Shown: positions 1 to 8,737, counted from the first letter of the stretch. The stretch is DNA of 61,054 bases from Acidobacteriota bacterium (GCA_005808475.1 SYLY01000075.1:1-61054), one strand, 5' to 3'. The notes: a model not told the origin generated them from the sequence alone. A program made the numbers and translations.

Positions 1-579
1 CAGCGTGACGAAGGGGCCGCCCGAGCGGGCGCTACGTTCGTGGATCGCCCGCGCCACCAGTTCCTTTCCCGTGCCGGTTTCGCCCAGGATGCACACACGA
101 GTCTCGCTGGCCGCCACGCGGTCGAGTTGCCGCAACAGCAGCCGCATTGGCTCCGACGAACCGACGAGTTGGTGCGATCCCACGCGCCGCCGCAGTTCGC
201 GATTTTCGGCCTCGAGCCGGTTCAGCTTGAGCGCGTTGTCCACGGTGAGCAGCAGCTTCTCTGTCGATAGCGGCTTCTCGAGGAAGTCCACCGCTCCCAG
301 ACGCGTTGCGCGAACCGCCATCTCGACGGTGGCTTGTCCGGAGATCATCACCACCGGCAACCCGACGCCCGCCGCGCGCATGTCCTCCATGAGCGAGAGG
401 CCGTCCTTGCCCGGCATCACCACGTCGGAAAGAACCACGTCGAACCGCTCGGCTTTCACCAGTTCGAGCGCGCGGGCGGCGTTGTCGCACACGGTGGCCT
501 CATGGCCGCTCAGGCGGAACGCGCGCGCCAGCGACGCCAGCGTGTTCGCGTCGTCATCCACGATCAGAAGATGCGCCAT
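1..579 (-). CDS. NtrC-family sigma-54-dependent response regulator (3' part outside window)
   Basis: The first 193 residues of a two-component activator. The receiver domain (about residues 3-118) has the acidic pocket DDD at 8-10, the phospho-acceptor Asp52 in a SDVVMPGKDG loop, Ser80 and Lys102 (LEKPL). It is followed by the start of an AAA+ sigma-54 interaction domain with Walker A GETGTGKE at about 166-173. The gene runs off the left edge, so the GAFTGA loop and Fis-type DNA-binding domain are not visible. The ATG overlaps the 3' end of the upstream kinase gene by 26 bp, so the two are surely co-expressed and very likely a cognate pair. Known for the family: phosphorylation drives ATP-dependent activation of sigma-54 promoters. 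The target is not evident here, although position suggests it controls the operon it closes or other envelope genes. Confidence 0.93.
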   Translation of the reverse strand, partial: MAHLLIVDDDANTLASLARAFRLSGHEATVCDNAARALELVKAERFDVVLSDVVMPGKDGLSLMEDMRAAGVGLPVVMISGQATVEMAVRATRLGAVDFLEKPLSTEKLLLTVDNALKLNRLEAENRELRRRVGSHQLVGSSEPMRLLLRQLDRVAASETRVCILGETGTGKELVARAIHERSARSGGPFVTL

Positions 580-2317
580 TCGATCCGCTCCTTTCCGGCA
601 GTTCGATTCGGAAGGTGGAGCCCTTGCCCGGCTCGCTTTCCACGCCGATCTTGCCTCCGTGATCGCTCACCACCGACTGGACGATCGCCAGTCCCAGCCC
701 CGTCCCGTGCGTCTTGGTGGTGTAGTAGGGGGTGAACAGACGCTCGCACTCTTCCTTGGTCAGCCCGGCGCCGGTGTCGGCCACTTCCAGCACTGCCCCG
801 CCCGCGCCCCTGCGCGCCCGCAACGTGATCGTGCCGCCGGAAGGCATCGCGTCCATCGCGTTCAACACCAGATTGCGAACGGCGCGGTTCAACTGGTCGG
901 GGTCGGCGTCCACGGTGATCGCCGCGTCTTCGATCTCGATGCTCGACTCGATGCGCGGCTGTCCCGGCGCCTGCCACTGCGGCTCGAACAGGCGCGCGAT
1001 GTCCGGCAGAAACTCGCCGAGACGCACCTTTTCGAATCGCGGCGCGGGCATCCGGGCGAAATCGGAGAAGCGCCCGATAATCGACTTCAGGTGGGACAGT
1101 TCCGCCAGCAGCGTGGAGGTGCTTTCGTCGAACACCTCGTGAAACTGCGCCGCGTCCAGGTTCCGCGCCCGTTGGAGGTTTTCGACAGTGATCTGCAAGG
1201 GGAAGAGCGGGTTCTTGAGTTCGTGCGCCAGCCGGCGGGCCAACTCGCGCCACGCGGCGACGCGCTCCACCTGGATTAGACGGTCGCGTTGCGACGCCAG
1301 TTGTTCGGTCATCTTGTTGAAGGCGCCGGCCAACTCGCCCATCTCGTCGCGGGAATCGAGCGTGACGCGCGCGCCCCAGTTGCCCGCCGCCACCTCCCGC
1401 GCGCCGGCCGCCAATTCGCGAACCGGCCGGGTCACGCGGGCCGACGCCCACCAGGCGATCGCCGCGCCAATCAGGATTCCGGCGGCCGCGCCCAGCAACC
1501 CCACCGTTCGGATGAAGCCGGTCAGTTCGAACAGGTCGCGACGGGAGCTGGTGACCATCAGCACGCTCATGACCTCCTTCTCCCGCCCGTTGAGCGGGAT
1601 TCCGTGCACCGCGGACGTCTCGCCCGAATCGGTGCGGACCGACGCTTCACGCCCCGTCAGCCGCACGCGTTGCGCGACCGAATGGAGGTCCGGCGGGCCT
1701 TCCCTCCCGGTGTCGCGATACAGTTCGGCGTGCATACCGGCCGGCAGCGCGATCGCTTCCAGAAAGCCCTTGCCGATGCGCTGTCCGCCCGCCACGTAAA
1801 GAACGCCGCCGGCCGTCTGAATCGCGCGCACCGCGATCAGCCCGGGCGCCTTCTCCTCGGGCAGTTCCTCGATCTCGACGAAGGCGGCGCGGCGGTTCCA
1901 GTCGATCTTCGGATCCACGAGCCATGCCTTTTTGTAGCCGAAGCGCGCCGGATAGTGCGCCGAGGAGACGATGGCGCCGTCCGGTCCCACGATCTCGAGG
2001 AAATCGAGCGCTTGTTCGTTCGCCAGCAACCGCGCCTGATCGGCGTAGAGAGACAGGTCGGCGCCCGGTCCGTGAAGATCCGCCGCGATCCGCTTCACCG
2101 GTTCCGATCCCGCCAGCGACTCGACGCGGCGGGAGACTTCGCGTCCCCGAACGTCGATCTCGCGCTGGAACTGGGCCACCAGCGCGCGTGTCCGCTCCTC
2201 GTCCAGGCGCTCGAACGCGCGCCCCGCCATGACGGAGATCGCGTAGCTGATGACCGCGGACGTCGCCGCGATCGCCACGGCGAACAGCAGCAGCAGCCGG
2301 ATGCGAAACGGGCTCAT
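554..2317 (-). CDS. NtrY-like membrane sensor histidine kinase
   Basis: A 587-aa sensor kinase. Visible in order: N-terminal membrane helix (about 7-31), an extracytoplasmic sensor segment (about 32-270), a second membrane helix (about 272-294), a HAMP linker (about 290-343), a HisKA domain with phospho-accepting His365 in LAHELKNPLFPLQ, and an HATPase domain with N-box (RNLVLNAMDA, about 481-490), G1 box DTGAG (514-518) and G2 box GTGLGL (538-543). The H-box resembles NtrY-type kinases, which normally pair with NtrC-type regulators, and such a gene follows directly. The ATG was chosen because it overlaps the stop of the upstream solute-binding-protein gene as ATGA and is followed by a proper membrane helix. 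The open frame continues upstream to about 2779, but only inside that other gene. The ligand is unknown; the periplasmic binding protein encoded just upstream is a candidate input. Confidence 0.95.
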   Translation of the reverse strand: MSPFRIRLLLLFAVAIAATSAVISYAISVMAGRAFERLDEERTRALVAQFQREIDVRGREVSRRVESLAGSEPVKRIAADLHGPGADLSLYADQARLLANEQALDFLEIVGPDGAIVSSAHYPARFGYKKAWLVDPKIDWNRRAAFVEIEELPEEKAPGLIAVRAIQTAGGVLYVAGGQRIGKGFLEAIALPAGMHAELYRDTGREGPPDLHSVAQRVRLTGREASVRTDSGETSAVHGIPLNGREKEVMSVLMVTSSRRDLFELTGFIRTVGLLGAAAGILIGAAIAWWASARVTRPVRELAAGAREVAAGNWGARVTLDSRDEMGELAGAFNKMTEQLASQRDRLIQVERVAAWRELARRLAHELKNPLFPLQITVENLQRARNLDAAQFHEVFDESTSTLLAELSHLKSIIGRFSDFARMPAPRFEKVRLGEFLPDIARLFEPQWQAPGQPRIESSIEIEDAAITVDADPDQLNRAVRNLVLNAMDAMPSGGTITLRARRGAGGAVLEVADTGAGLTKEECERLFTPYYTTKTHGTGLGLAIVQSVVSDHGGKIGVESEPGKGSTFRIELPERSGSNGASSDRG

Positions 2318-3636
2318 CGCGCCGCCTCGAGCCAGACTTCCTCGATCCGCCAATGCACGCGCCCCGCCGGAACCCAGTTGCGCACGCGGGGCTGCACGGC
2401 CCATAGCGGAGGCGTATGAAACAGGGGAACGATCCAATATCCGTCGAGCAGCCGGCGTTCGGCCGCGTACAGCGCGTCCGGCGACGACGCCTCCGGAGTC
2501 TGCGTCTGGAGCACGCGGCAGTAGTCGGCAAGCGTGCGCGCGGCGGAGGCGGACGTCGCACCCATTCGAACCAGAATCGCATCGGCTTCCGCGCCCGTCG
2601 CGAGCTTGACCGGCAGTCCAGCTTCGCGCGCGTTCAACGCGATTCGTTCGGCGATCGATTGAAGCACCCAGTCCGCCGGATCGTGGCCGATCGCCACCGC
2701 CGGCTGTCCCGCGCCCGTCTCGCGCGCCTTCGCCAGATCGCGTTGCGAAGAGAAGACGAAGCCGTACCCGGTGAGCCACGAAGGCAGCAGCGATCCGGCC
2801 GCTTCACCCTGCTTCTGCAGCAGCACGCTGAGAATCGGTCCGCGATCCACGGAAAGCGCCAGCGCCTGGCGGGTGCGCGGGTCCTGCACGGCGGGCCTGC
2901 CGCGAAGGTGGACCAAGGCGATCAAGTCGGCCATCGCGCCCGCCCAGACGCGTCTGCCGCGCAACTCCTGGCGCCGGAACTCGGCGGGAGTGGCCTCGAT
3001 GGCATCGGCCTTGCCCGCTTCGAAGTCCGCCAGTTGGTCGCGAAGCGGCACGCCGAAGCGGATCTCCACCGAGTCGAGAAACGGCCGTCCCCCCCAGTAG
3101 CCGTCGAACGCGGCGGCCACCAGCTTTCTGGACGGCTCCCACTCGACGGCGCGGAACGGACCCGATCCCTGCAGGGTTCCGTTGGCGAGCCGCACCACGA
3201 TCGAGGCGCGCGCGTGCGCCAGTTCCTCGAGCAGCGCGGGCATGGGCCTGGCCGACTGGACGACCACCGAATCGCCCGCCGCGGTCACCGTCCGTCCGGG
3301 CAGCGACACCGTGAGCGAAGCAGCGATTTGACCCACCGTCAACGGGTTGCCATCGTGCGTGCGAACGCCGGGCCGCGCCGCGAACTGCCATCGCCGCCGG
3401 CCCGCGTCGGATGTCCACGACAGGGCGAGTCCCGGCTTCGCGGCGCCGGCTTCGTCGATCTCCACCATCCGATCGAACAACAGCATCGGCACGCGTTGCG
3501 CGTCGAGCGTTTCCGCCGCGAGCGGATCCAGGGCGCGAGGCGCGGCGCGCATCTCGACGACGAGCGATCCGCCGTACCGCGGCCGCGCGTGCGCGGCGCT
3601 AGCCGCCGCAATGAACAGTAACGCGATACGCCGCAT
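2314..3636 (-). CDS. Extracellular solute-binding protein, family 5 (peptide/nickel type)
   Basis: A 440-aa protein with a signal peptide ending near residue 17 (MRRIALLFIAAASAAHA). The mature N terminus RPRYGGSLVVEM, the LDPLAAET segment and a later GSGPFRAVEWEP block are typical of SBP_bac_5 periplasmic binding proteins for oligopeptide, nickel or similar ABC importers. It is somewhat shorter than the usual 500-550 residues. No permease or ATPase gene is adjacent. Its stop overlaps the start of the NtrY-like kinase gene by 4 bp, and its own start lies 38 bp inside the preceding gene. An orphan binding protein coupled to a sensor kinase suggests ligand presentation to the kinase rather than transport, but this is inference; it could also use a distant ABC transporter. 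Confidence 0.85.
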   Translation of the reverse strand: MRRIALLFIAAASAAHARPRYGGSLVVEMRAAPRALDPLAAETLDAQRVPMLLFDRMVEIDEAGAAKPGLALSWTSDAGRRRWQFAARPGVRTHDGNPLTVGQIAASLTVSLPGRTVTAAGDSVVVQSARPMPALLEELAHARASIVVRLANGTLQGSGPFRAVEWEPSRKLVAAAFDGYWGGRPFLDSVEIRFGVPLRDQLADFEAGKADAIEATPAEFRRQELRGRRVWAGAMADLIALVHLRGRPAVQDPRTRQALALSVDRGPILSVLLQKQGEAAGSLLPSWLTGYGFVFSSQRDLAKARETGAGQPAVAIGHDPADWVLQSIAERIALNAREAGLPVKLATGAEADAILVRMGATSASAARTLADYCRVLQTQTPEASSPDALYAAERRLLDGYWIVPLFHTPPLWAVQPRVRNWVPAGRVHWRIEEVWLEAAR

Positions 3637-4645
3637 GCTTTCGAGTCCCCGCCTGATACACCACCGCCGTGAAACCGCCGGACGCCTCCTGAAGCTCCGT
3701 CACCACGCCGCCGGAGTCCATCGGTTCGCTCAACGGCCGCGCTTCTCCTCCCGACACGTCAAAGGCCTGCAGCGTCCTCTCGCTCGAATCGGTCGCCACC
3801 ACGACCGTGCCCTCCGCGCAGCCGTTGGGGCGGCCGGCCACGGCCGAGCCCCAGCGCGGCAGTTCGGCGACGCTCGCTCCGCTCTCCGTCATGAGCCGGG
3901 CCTTGCCGTCGGCGCCCGCCAGCACCACGAACTTGTCGGCGCGCGTCAGCGAAAACGCCGGCGGCAACCTGGGTAACTGAAAATGATTGCGCCCGGGAAC
4001 CAGCGCCCACTCGGCGGCGCCGGGCTCGCACACGGCGCGCAGTTCGGGCCGCCAGGTTCCCGCGCAGTGCATGTCGCCGGCGAACGCGGTGAAGCGGTCG
4101 CCGTTCACCCGCAACCGTCCTCTCAAGTCGCGAGGCCAGGGCTTGCCGGGGGGGATCGCCGTCTGTTGCCGGATCTCGCCCGATGCCGCCAGCGCGATCC
4201 GGCCGGCGTCCAGAATCAGGACGCCCGTGTCCACCGGTTCCGCGTCGAGTATCCGCGCCGTCTGCTCCCAGAGCGGACTGCGCTCGAGCGACAGCGCCGC
4301 CACCGGCTTGGCATCGGCTTCGTAGGCCGCGAGCAGCACGGTGGATTCGCCGCCGCGGCGGATCTCGGCGACCACCAGCCGGGCGCCCGGGTTGCGCGAT
4401 AACGATAACGCAATCTCGACTGTCCTGGCGCCGGCGGCCGAAACGCGCAACGTCCGCGCGGCGGTCCGGTGCGCCAGGGCGGCGTCGGCAGGCGGCGCCT
4501 GCGAAAGGTTCCGCACCTGGAGCGAGTACACGTCCTTGGGCGCCAGCGCGTCGTTCACCCGCCGCGCGAGATCGCGCACCGCTTCCTCCAGGGTCGCGCC
4601 CTGGAGTCCGGCCGAGATCAGCAGCGCGGCGACCCAGACTCGCAT
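3599..4645 (-). CDS. Secreted protein of unknown function, 348 aa
   Basis: I do not recognise a family. The protein starts with a clear signal peptide (MRVWVAALLISAGLQGA) followed by a helical stretch (LEEAVRDLARRVNDAL). The rest is rich in short beta-type segments alternating with glycines, compatible with a beta-propeller or beta-sandwich, for example repeated VVVATDSSERT- and VVLAGADGKA-like strands. Three cysteines lie in the second half. It starts 21 bp after the preceding gene and overlaps the following solute-binding-protein gene by 38 bp, so it belongs to the same operon. The start is the first ATG with a signal peptide. A periplasmic sensor or assembly role in this operon is possible but not shown. 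Confidence 0.75.
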   Translation of the reverse strand: MRVWVAALLISAGLQGATLEEAVRDLARRVNDALAPKDVYSLQVRNLSQAPPADAALAHRTAARTLRVSAAGARTVEIALSLSRNPGARLVVAEIRRGGESTVLLAAYEADAKPVAALSLERSPLWEQTARILDAEPVDTGVLILDAGRIALAASGEIRQQTAIPPGKPWPRDLRGRLRVNGDRFTAFAGDMHCAGTWRPELRAVCEPGAAEWALVPGRNHFQLPRLPPAFSLTRADKFVVLAGADGKARLMTESGASVAELPRWGSAVAGRPNGCAEGTVVVATDSSERTLQAFDVSGGEARPLSEPMDSGGVVTELQEASGGFTAVVYQAGTRKHAAYRVTVHCGG

Positions 4646-4666
4646 GATGGAAAGGGAAACCTCATA

Positions 4667-5221
4667 TTAGCGGGAAAGCGGCTCCATGGTAACCACGGAC
4701 CACCAGGGTCCGCGCGTCGATCCGAGCAACGCGGGCCAGAACCAGTCGTCCACCGTCGGCCAGGATTCGCCGGCGTGATCGAAGACCCGCTCGCGCACCA
4801 GCCAGCGTTCCCACGTCTTGGACGCCTGGAACGAACTCCACGCGGCGCCGTTCGAGTCCGTCCAATCGGGCAGCGGACGGATGGCGTAGTCCTCTTCCGC
4901 CAGGCACTGGCGCGCCGGGCGAAGATGGCGCGTCGGCCGTTCCGTGTAGCGCAGCAACACGCGGCGGCGGCCCTCGTCGAACGCGGCGGCGGCTCCCGGG
5001 AATCCCACGGCGAACGGTTTCTCGCGATCGGCCAGCTTACCGCGCTTCAGCGGACGCCCCTCCAACTGGTCGAGCCAGCCGGGGAAGTTCGCGGCCGCCG
5101 GGTTGGTTTCGCCGATCCCCCAGCGCAGCACGGGCGCCAGCCCGAACGCGCCGGTCAAACACGCGAGCGAAAAGCCGCGGCGGCGGGTCAGGAGGTACGC
5201 CGTTTTCTTTTGAACAGCCAC
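4667..5221 (-). CDS. Small exported or membrane protein, partner of the VIT/PEP-CTERM protein
   Basis: 184 aa, starting at a GTG inside the last codons of the preceding gene (34-bp overlap, so probably translationally coupled). It has an N-terminal basic stretch (LLTRRR), a single hydrophobic helix (FSLACLTGAFGLAPVL) and then a soluble domain. That domain contains FPGW near the start, RYTERPTRHLRPARQC in the middle and a Trp-rich C terminus (DDWFWPALLG, GPWWSVV). The combination of a short membrane anchor and a Cys-containing RPTRHLRPARQC segment is loosely reminiscent of small proteins encoded with exosortase systems. I cannot assign it to EpsI or another named family. The start is uncertain because no ATG lies in a suitable place. 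It lacks the several membrane helices expected of an exosortase. Confidence 0.72.
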   Translation of the reverse strand: MAVQKKTAYLLTRRRGFSLACLTGAFGLAPVLRWGIGETNPAAANFPGWLDQLEGRPLKRGKLADREKPFAVGFPGAAAAFDEGRRRVLLRYTERPTRHLRPARQCLAEEDYAIRPLPDWTDSNGAAWSSFQASKTWERWLVRERVFDHAGESWPTVDDWFWPALLGSTRGPWWSVVTMEPLSR

Positions 5222-7347
5222 ATCGCCCCCAGCGATCCAAACAACAGCAACATTGTCGACGGCTCCGGCACGGCCGAGGTGGGAGTTCCGTGCGACGGGT
5301 CCAAGCCGAACCGGTCGTACTGCGCCTTGGTCTCGAGCACCACCGCGCCGGTCAGCGAGGTCACCAGCCGCAGCCCCGCCGCCAGGGTAGTGGCCTCCTC
5401 GGCCCGGTCCCGCGCCAGCCGTTGGAACTCGCCGAGCCCCCACAGGGCGGCGATCTCGCGGGGTCCCGGGGTATCCTTGCGCGGCGGGTTAGCCGGTTCG
5501 CGCTCGTTGATCCATTCGTCCCCGTCGCGGGTGAATCGATCCGCCCAGCCGCCGGAGCCCGCGCGGAACGTGGCCACGTCCGCGAGATTGTCGAGCTTCG
5601 GCGTGATCGCGTCCGCTCCCGGCGCGATCTGCGCGGCGAACATCCGCGCCAGACCCGGCCTGCGCTTCCACATTCGCAGCAGCGGCTCGACGGGCTCGAT
5701 CTCCACTGGCTGCGGCCCGTGCAGCCAGACGATGGTCCCGCCGCCCGCGCCCGCCAGTTTCGTCTGCGCGGCGCGGAGCGGGGTGACGTTGTCCGAGCCC
5801 CCCTCGAAATTGCCGGTTTCGATCAGTTCCCAATCGCGCCCCCCGCGGACCCGGGCGAATTCGCTCCGGATAGCCGCCACGTGCGGAGCCATTCCCTTCG
5901 ACCCGTCCACCACCACGATCAGCCGCCCGGGCGCGGCGCGCGAAACGCGCTTGCGCACCAGCCGGAACGAGGCGTCGCGAGGGTCGGGCGTCCAGACCTC
6001 GTCCGCGGCCGCGGCGGCGGCGATCGCGAGGGGCCGCTCCAACTCCGCGTCCACCAGATCGCGCTGGACCGTCGATTTGGAGTCCTCGACCCACACCGCG
6101 TGCTTCAGCCGCGCCGTGTCGAAGTTCCGCTCCACGAAGTACGGGAGTTCGACGCGGCCGTCGCGAACCGGCGCCGCGATGCCCAGCCGGATCTTCATCT
6201 CGCCGCGCGGCGGCACGGGGAAGCATTGGACCAGAACGCGTCCTGGACCCGCGGTCCGCACCAGCAGTGGATCCCGCCGCGCCTGCACCACGCTTTGATA
6301 GGCGCTTGTGGTCTGCGCGCGGCCACCGAAGGCGGCCTCGCGCTCCTCGCCTTCGATCCACAGCGTCACGCGATTCACCACGCCGCCCTCGGGAAGCGCG
6401 ATCACGGCGCGAGCCTCGCGCTGCTGCATGGTGGATCCGTTGGCGAACTGGAGCGTCCACTCGGTGTACTGGACGCCGGCGCTTGCCGTTACCTTGGTTT
6501 CGACGCGCGAGGCGGAAGCGCGCAGATCAGGCAGAATGCGGCCGGTCTCGTTTCCGCCCTGTTGCCCGTCCCAGAACCAACCTGCGTTCTCGCGATCGGG
6601 AGTACGCGGATCGGGCCGGGTCAGATGCGACTCGCCGGTGACCAGAAAATAGACCTTGGCCGCCTCCACGCTGTTCGGCCAGTAGCGCAGGAACATCTCT
6701 CTTTGGCCGTATGCGGCGCGACGCAAGGGGAGTTCTTCGCCCACCGCCCGCAGCCAGCGCACCGAACTGTCTCGGGCTTCCCGATCACCGGTCACCGCCC
6801 GCTGAACCAGCGCTTCGGTCAGCACCGTGGGCGCGACCGACGCGGCCGCCAACCCCACGCCGATCGCCGACGCGCGCCACGACCACCGGCCCACGCTCCA
6901 GAGTTGGCGCAGAGTCGCCCACAGCGCGAGGAACGGCGACAACGGCAACAGCCCGATCCCCATCAGCACCGCCACCAGCGCCAGCGGCAGCATCGGCAGG
7001 AAGATCGCGGAATAGACCGCCGTCACCACCGCCGCGACCGACAGCAGCGCCGCCACCCGTCCCGCCGGAGCGAACACGCCCCGCGCCGGCCGCACCCACG
7101 CGATCAGGTTGGCGAACGGAACCATCGCGGCCAAAAGCGCCACGCGCCAGTTCGGCAGCACATCGGCGTATGCCTCCGCGCACATCCCCGTTAAGAGCTC
7201 GACGATTATCGTCGATGTGGGCAGGATCACTCCCGCCAGCAGGTCGAGCGCGCGCCGCGGCGGAGGAACCGGCGGCGGCTCCGCGGAACGGGGGTGGGGA
7301 TCCAGCGGGATTTCGACGCGTTCGACCGGATATGTGCCAGTGGCCAT
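5188..7347 (-). CDS. Membrane VIT-domain protein with a PEP-CTERM sorting tail
   Basis: 719 aa. After a proline-rich cytoplasmic head comes a block of several membrane helices (about 33-170). A VIT (vault protein inter-alpha-trypsin) domain follows (about 265-390; the YTEWTLQFANGS and ALPEGGVVNRVTLWI strands). A von Willebrand A-like region comes next, beginning with IVVVDGSKGM; the metal-site motif DxSxS reads DGSKG, so it looks degenerate. The C terminus is a textbook PEP-CTERM signal: VPEPST, a hydrophobic helix LLLFGSLGAMWLF and the basic end KRKRRTS, which is cut by an exosortase in known systems. No exosortase gene is in the window. A strong Shine-Dalgarno (AAGGAG) precedes the ATG. The gene follows the SPFH gene by 8 bp. 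The architecture resembles the exosortase-associated VIT proteins described in Bacteroidetes. Confidence 0.88.
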   Translation of the reverse strand: MATGTYPVERVEIPLDPHPRSAEPPPVPPPRRALDLLAGVILPTSTIIVELLTGMCAEAYADVLPNWRVALLAAMVPFANLIAWVRPARGVFAPAGRVAALLSVAAVVTAVYSAIFLPMLPLALVAVLMGIGLLPLSPFLALWATLRQLWSVGRWSWRASAIGVGLAAASVAPTVLTEALVQRAVTGDREARDSSVRWLRAVGEELPLRRAAYGQREMFLRYWPNSVEAAKVYFLVTGESHLTRPDPRTPDRENAGWFWDGQQGGNETGRILPDLRASASRVETKVTASAGVQYTEWTLQFANGSTMQQREARAVIALPEGGVVNRVTLWIEGEEREAAFGGRAQTTSAYQSVVQARRDPLLVRTAGPGRVLVQCFPVPPRGEMKIRLGIAAPVRDGRVELPYFVERNFDTARLKHAVWVEDSKSTVQRDLVDAELERPLAIAAAAAADEVWTPDPRDASFRLVRKRVSRAAPGRLIVVVDGSKGMAPHVAAIRSEFARVRGGRDWELIETGNFEGGSDNVTPLRAAQTKLAGAGGGTIVWLHGPQPVEIEPVEPLLRMWKRRPGLARMFAAQIAPGADAITPKLDNLADVATFRAGSGGWADRFTRDGDEWINEREPANPPRKDTPGPREIAALWGLGEFQRLARDRAEEATTLAAGLRLVTSLTGAVVLETKAQYDRFGLDPSHGTPTSAVPEPSTMLLLFGSLGAMWLFKRKRRTS

Positions 7348-7355
7348 GCTGCTCC

Positions 7356-8603
7356 TTATTGCTGCTGTTGATTCACGACGCCCATCGGGATCGCGCCGGC
7401 CGGCGCTCCACCCCGAAGCAAGTCGTTGGCGAAGAAATACTTCCCGTCGTTGGGCACCATCATGATCTGGACCTTGTCCGAAAGCTTGTCCGCCACGATC
7501 TTCTGGATCAAAAGGGGACTCTCTTTTAGCACCGCCGCTTCGAGCCGCATCCTGTCGGTGTCGGCCTTGGCCATCAACTGGACCCGGTGCAGGTCGGCCT
7601 CGTTGAGCAGTTTGCGCCGTTCGAGTTCCGCCTTGCCGTCGATCACCTTGGCTTGCGCCGCCGCCTCGGCCTGTTTCACCGTCGACTCCTTGCGGGCCTC
7701 CGCTTCGAGCTTGGTTTGCTGAATCTGCTTTTCCTTTAGCGGCAGCGTGTACTGCATCGCGTCCGATTGCGCCTTGGCTTGCAGCACCGTCACCGCGGCG
7801 TCGGCCTCCGCCTGCTTCACCTGGCGCGCCTTCAGCGCCTCGGCCTCCAATTCGGCCCCGCGAACCTGCTTCACCTTGACTTCCATCTCCACGCCGAGCC
7901 TCTCGCTCTCCTGTTCCTTCAACAGCAGGCCTTCGAGTCCCTTGGCGTATTCGGCGGGGAGCAGCACGTCGCGGAGCATCACCTCGGTGACGAAGATGGC
8001 GTCCGGCTCCAGCCTCCGGGCGATGGCGCCCGCCGCCGCCCGGCGGATCTCCTCTCGCTTTGTGGAGAACAACTCGCGCACCGTGTAGTTCGGCGCGATC
8101 TCGCGGAACGCGCTGGCCACCACGGCGGGCACCAGTTCGCGCTCCACCGGTTGCGGCAGATTCGTATGGACATGGTGCAAGCGCCGCGGATCGATCTTGT
8201 AGCGGACCGCCAACGCCAGCGACACGCCAAGCCCCTCGCGCGTCTGGACCTTCAGCGTCTCGCCGCCGGCTTTCGGATCCGGCGTGGTTACCGTCTGATA
8301 AACCTTGTCACGAGTCGGATAGACGGCCACGCTCTGAACCATCGGCACGACGAAGTGGGTTCCAGGATAAAGCGTCCCCTGCAAAGCGCCGGAGAGTTGA
8401 CTCACCCGGATGCCGGCCATTCCACTGGGGACCACCTGGATCGACAGGCCCAGCAACAGAGGGAAAAGCCCGAGGGCGGCGAGCGTGCCCGCGCGCCTCC
8501 ACTCGGGATCGCGTCCGGCGCGGACCTCCCGGACGGTCCACGCCACCGCTAAGGCAATGACCGCCGCTCCGGCGGCTATCGGCAAATACTCGAGAGCGAA
8601 CAT
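7356..8603 (-). CDS. SPFH/prohibitin-domain membrane protein
   Basis: 415 aa. Two N-terminal hydrophobic segments (MFALEYLPIAAGAAVIALAVAW and TLAALGLFPLLLGLSI) lead into an SPFH (band 7/HflC-prohibitin) domain starting at VVPSGMAGIRVSQ and continuing through GLGVSLALAVRYKID. A long charged, alanine-rich coiled-coil (KEQESERLGVEMEVKVKQ onward) and a Gln-rich end follow. Such proteins form ring or scaffold assemblies in membranes and can organise proteases or other complexes. The start at 8603 is set by a near-perfect Shine-Dalgarno (GAAAGGAG) seven bases upstream; an open frame continues further upstream but without such a site. It is the first gene of a seven-gene minus-strand series that includes the VIT/PEP-CTERM protein, so it may scaffold that system. 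Confidence 0.92.
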   Translation of the reverse strand: MFALEYLPIAAGAAVIALAVAWTVREVRAGRDPEWRRAGTLAALGLFPLLLGLSIQVVPSGMAGIRVSQLSGALQGTLYPGTHFVVPMVQSVAVYPTRDKVYQTVTTPDPKAGGETLKVQTREGLGVSLALAVRYKIDPRRLHHVHTNLPQPVERELVPAVVASAFREIAPNYTVRELFSTKREEIRRAAAGAIARRLEPDAIFVTEVMLRDVLLPAEYAKGLEGLLLKEQESERLGVEMEVKVKQVRGAELEAEALKARQVKQAEADAAVTVLQAKAQSDAMQYTLPLKEKQIQQTKLEAEARKESTVKQAEAAAQAKVIDGKAELERRKLLNEADLHRVQLMAKADTDRMRLEAAVLKESPLLIQKIVADKLSDKVQIMMVPNDGKYFFANDLLRGGAPAGAIPMGVVNQQQQ

Positions 8604-8683
8604 CGCGTCTCCTTTCGCGATTCGTTCCATGCACGTACGGCGCCGCGGTTCCACGGCCGTTTTCGGGCCAGTCCGGGGCCTTG

Positions 8684-8707
8684 CGCGTGTGGCCGCTTAC
8701 ACACGCG
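8684..8707. promoter_or_regulatory. Perfect 8-bp inverted repeat in the divergent promoter region
   Basis: CGCGTGTG (8684-8691) and CACACGCG (8700-8707) form a perfect inverted repeat separated by 8 bases. It lies in the 183-bp gap between the divergent SPFH operon and the first receptor gene. It could be an operator for a dimeric regulator serving either side. In such GC-rich DNA, chance occurrence is possible, and no function is shown. Confidence 0.3.
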
Positions 8708-8737
8708 TGTCGCGCCGTAGACGCGCCATCCGCGAAG

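Noticed and set aside
5-1279. Plus-strand frame across the response regulator and kinase
   Set aside because: The minus strand encodes receiver, AAA+ and histidine kinase motifs with overlapping starts; the plus frame is featureless.
4667-5221. The 184-aa protein as an exosortase
   Set aside because: It has only one membrane helix, whereas exosortases have several, and no Cys-Arg-His arrangement within membrane helices.
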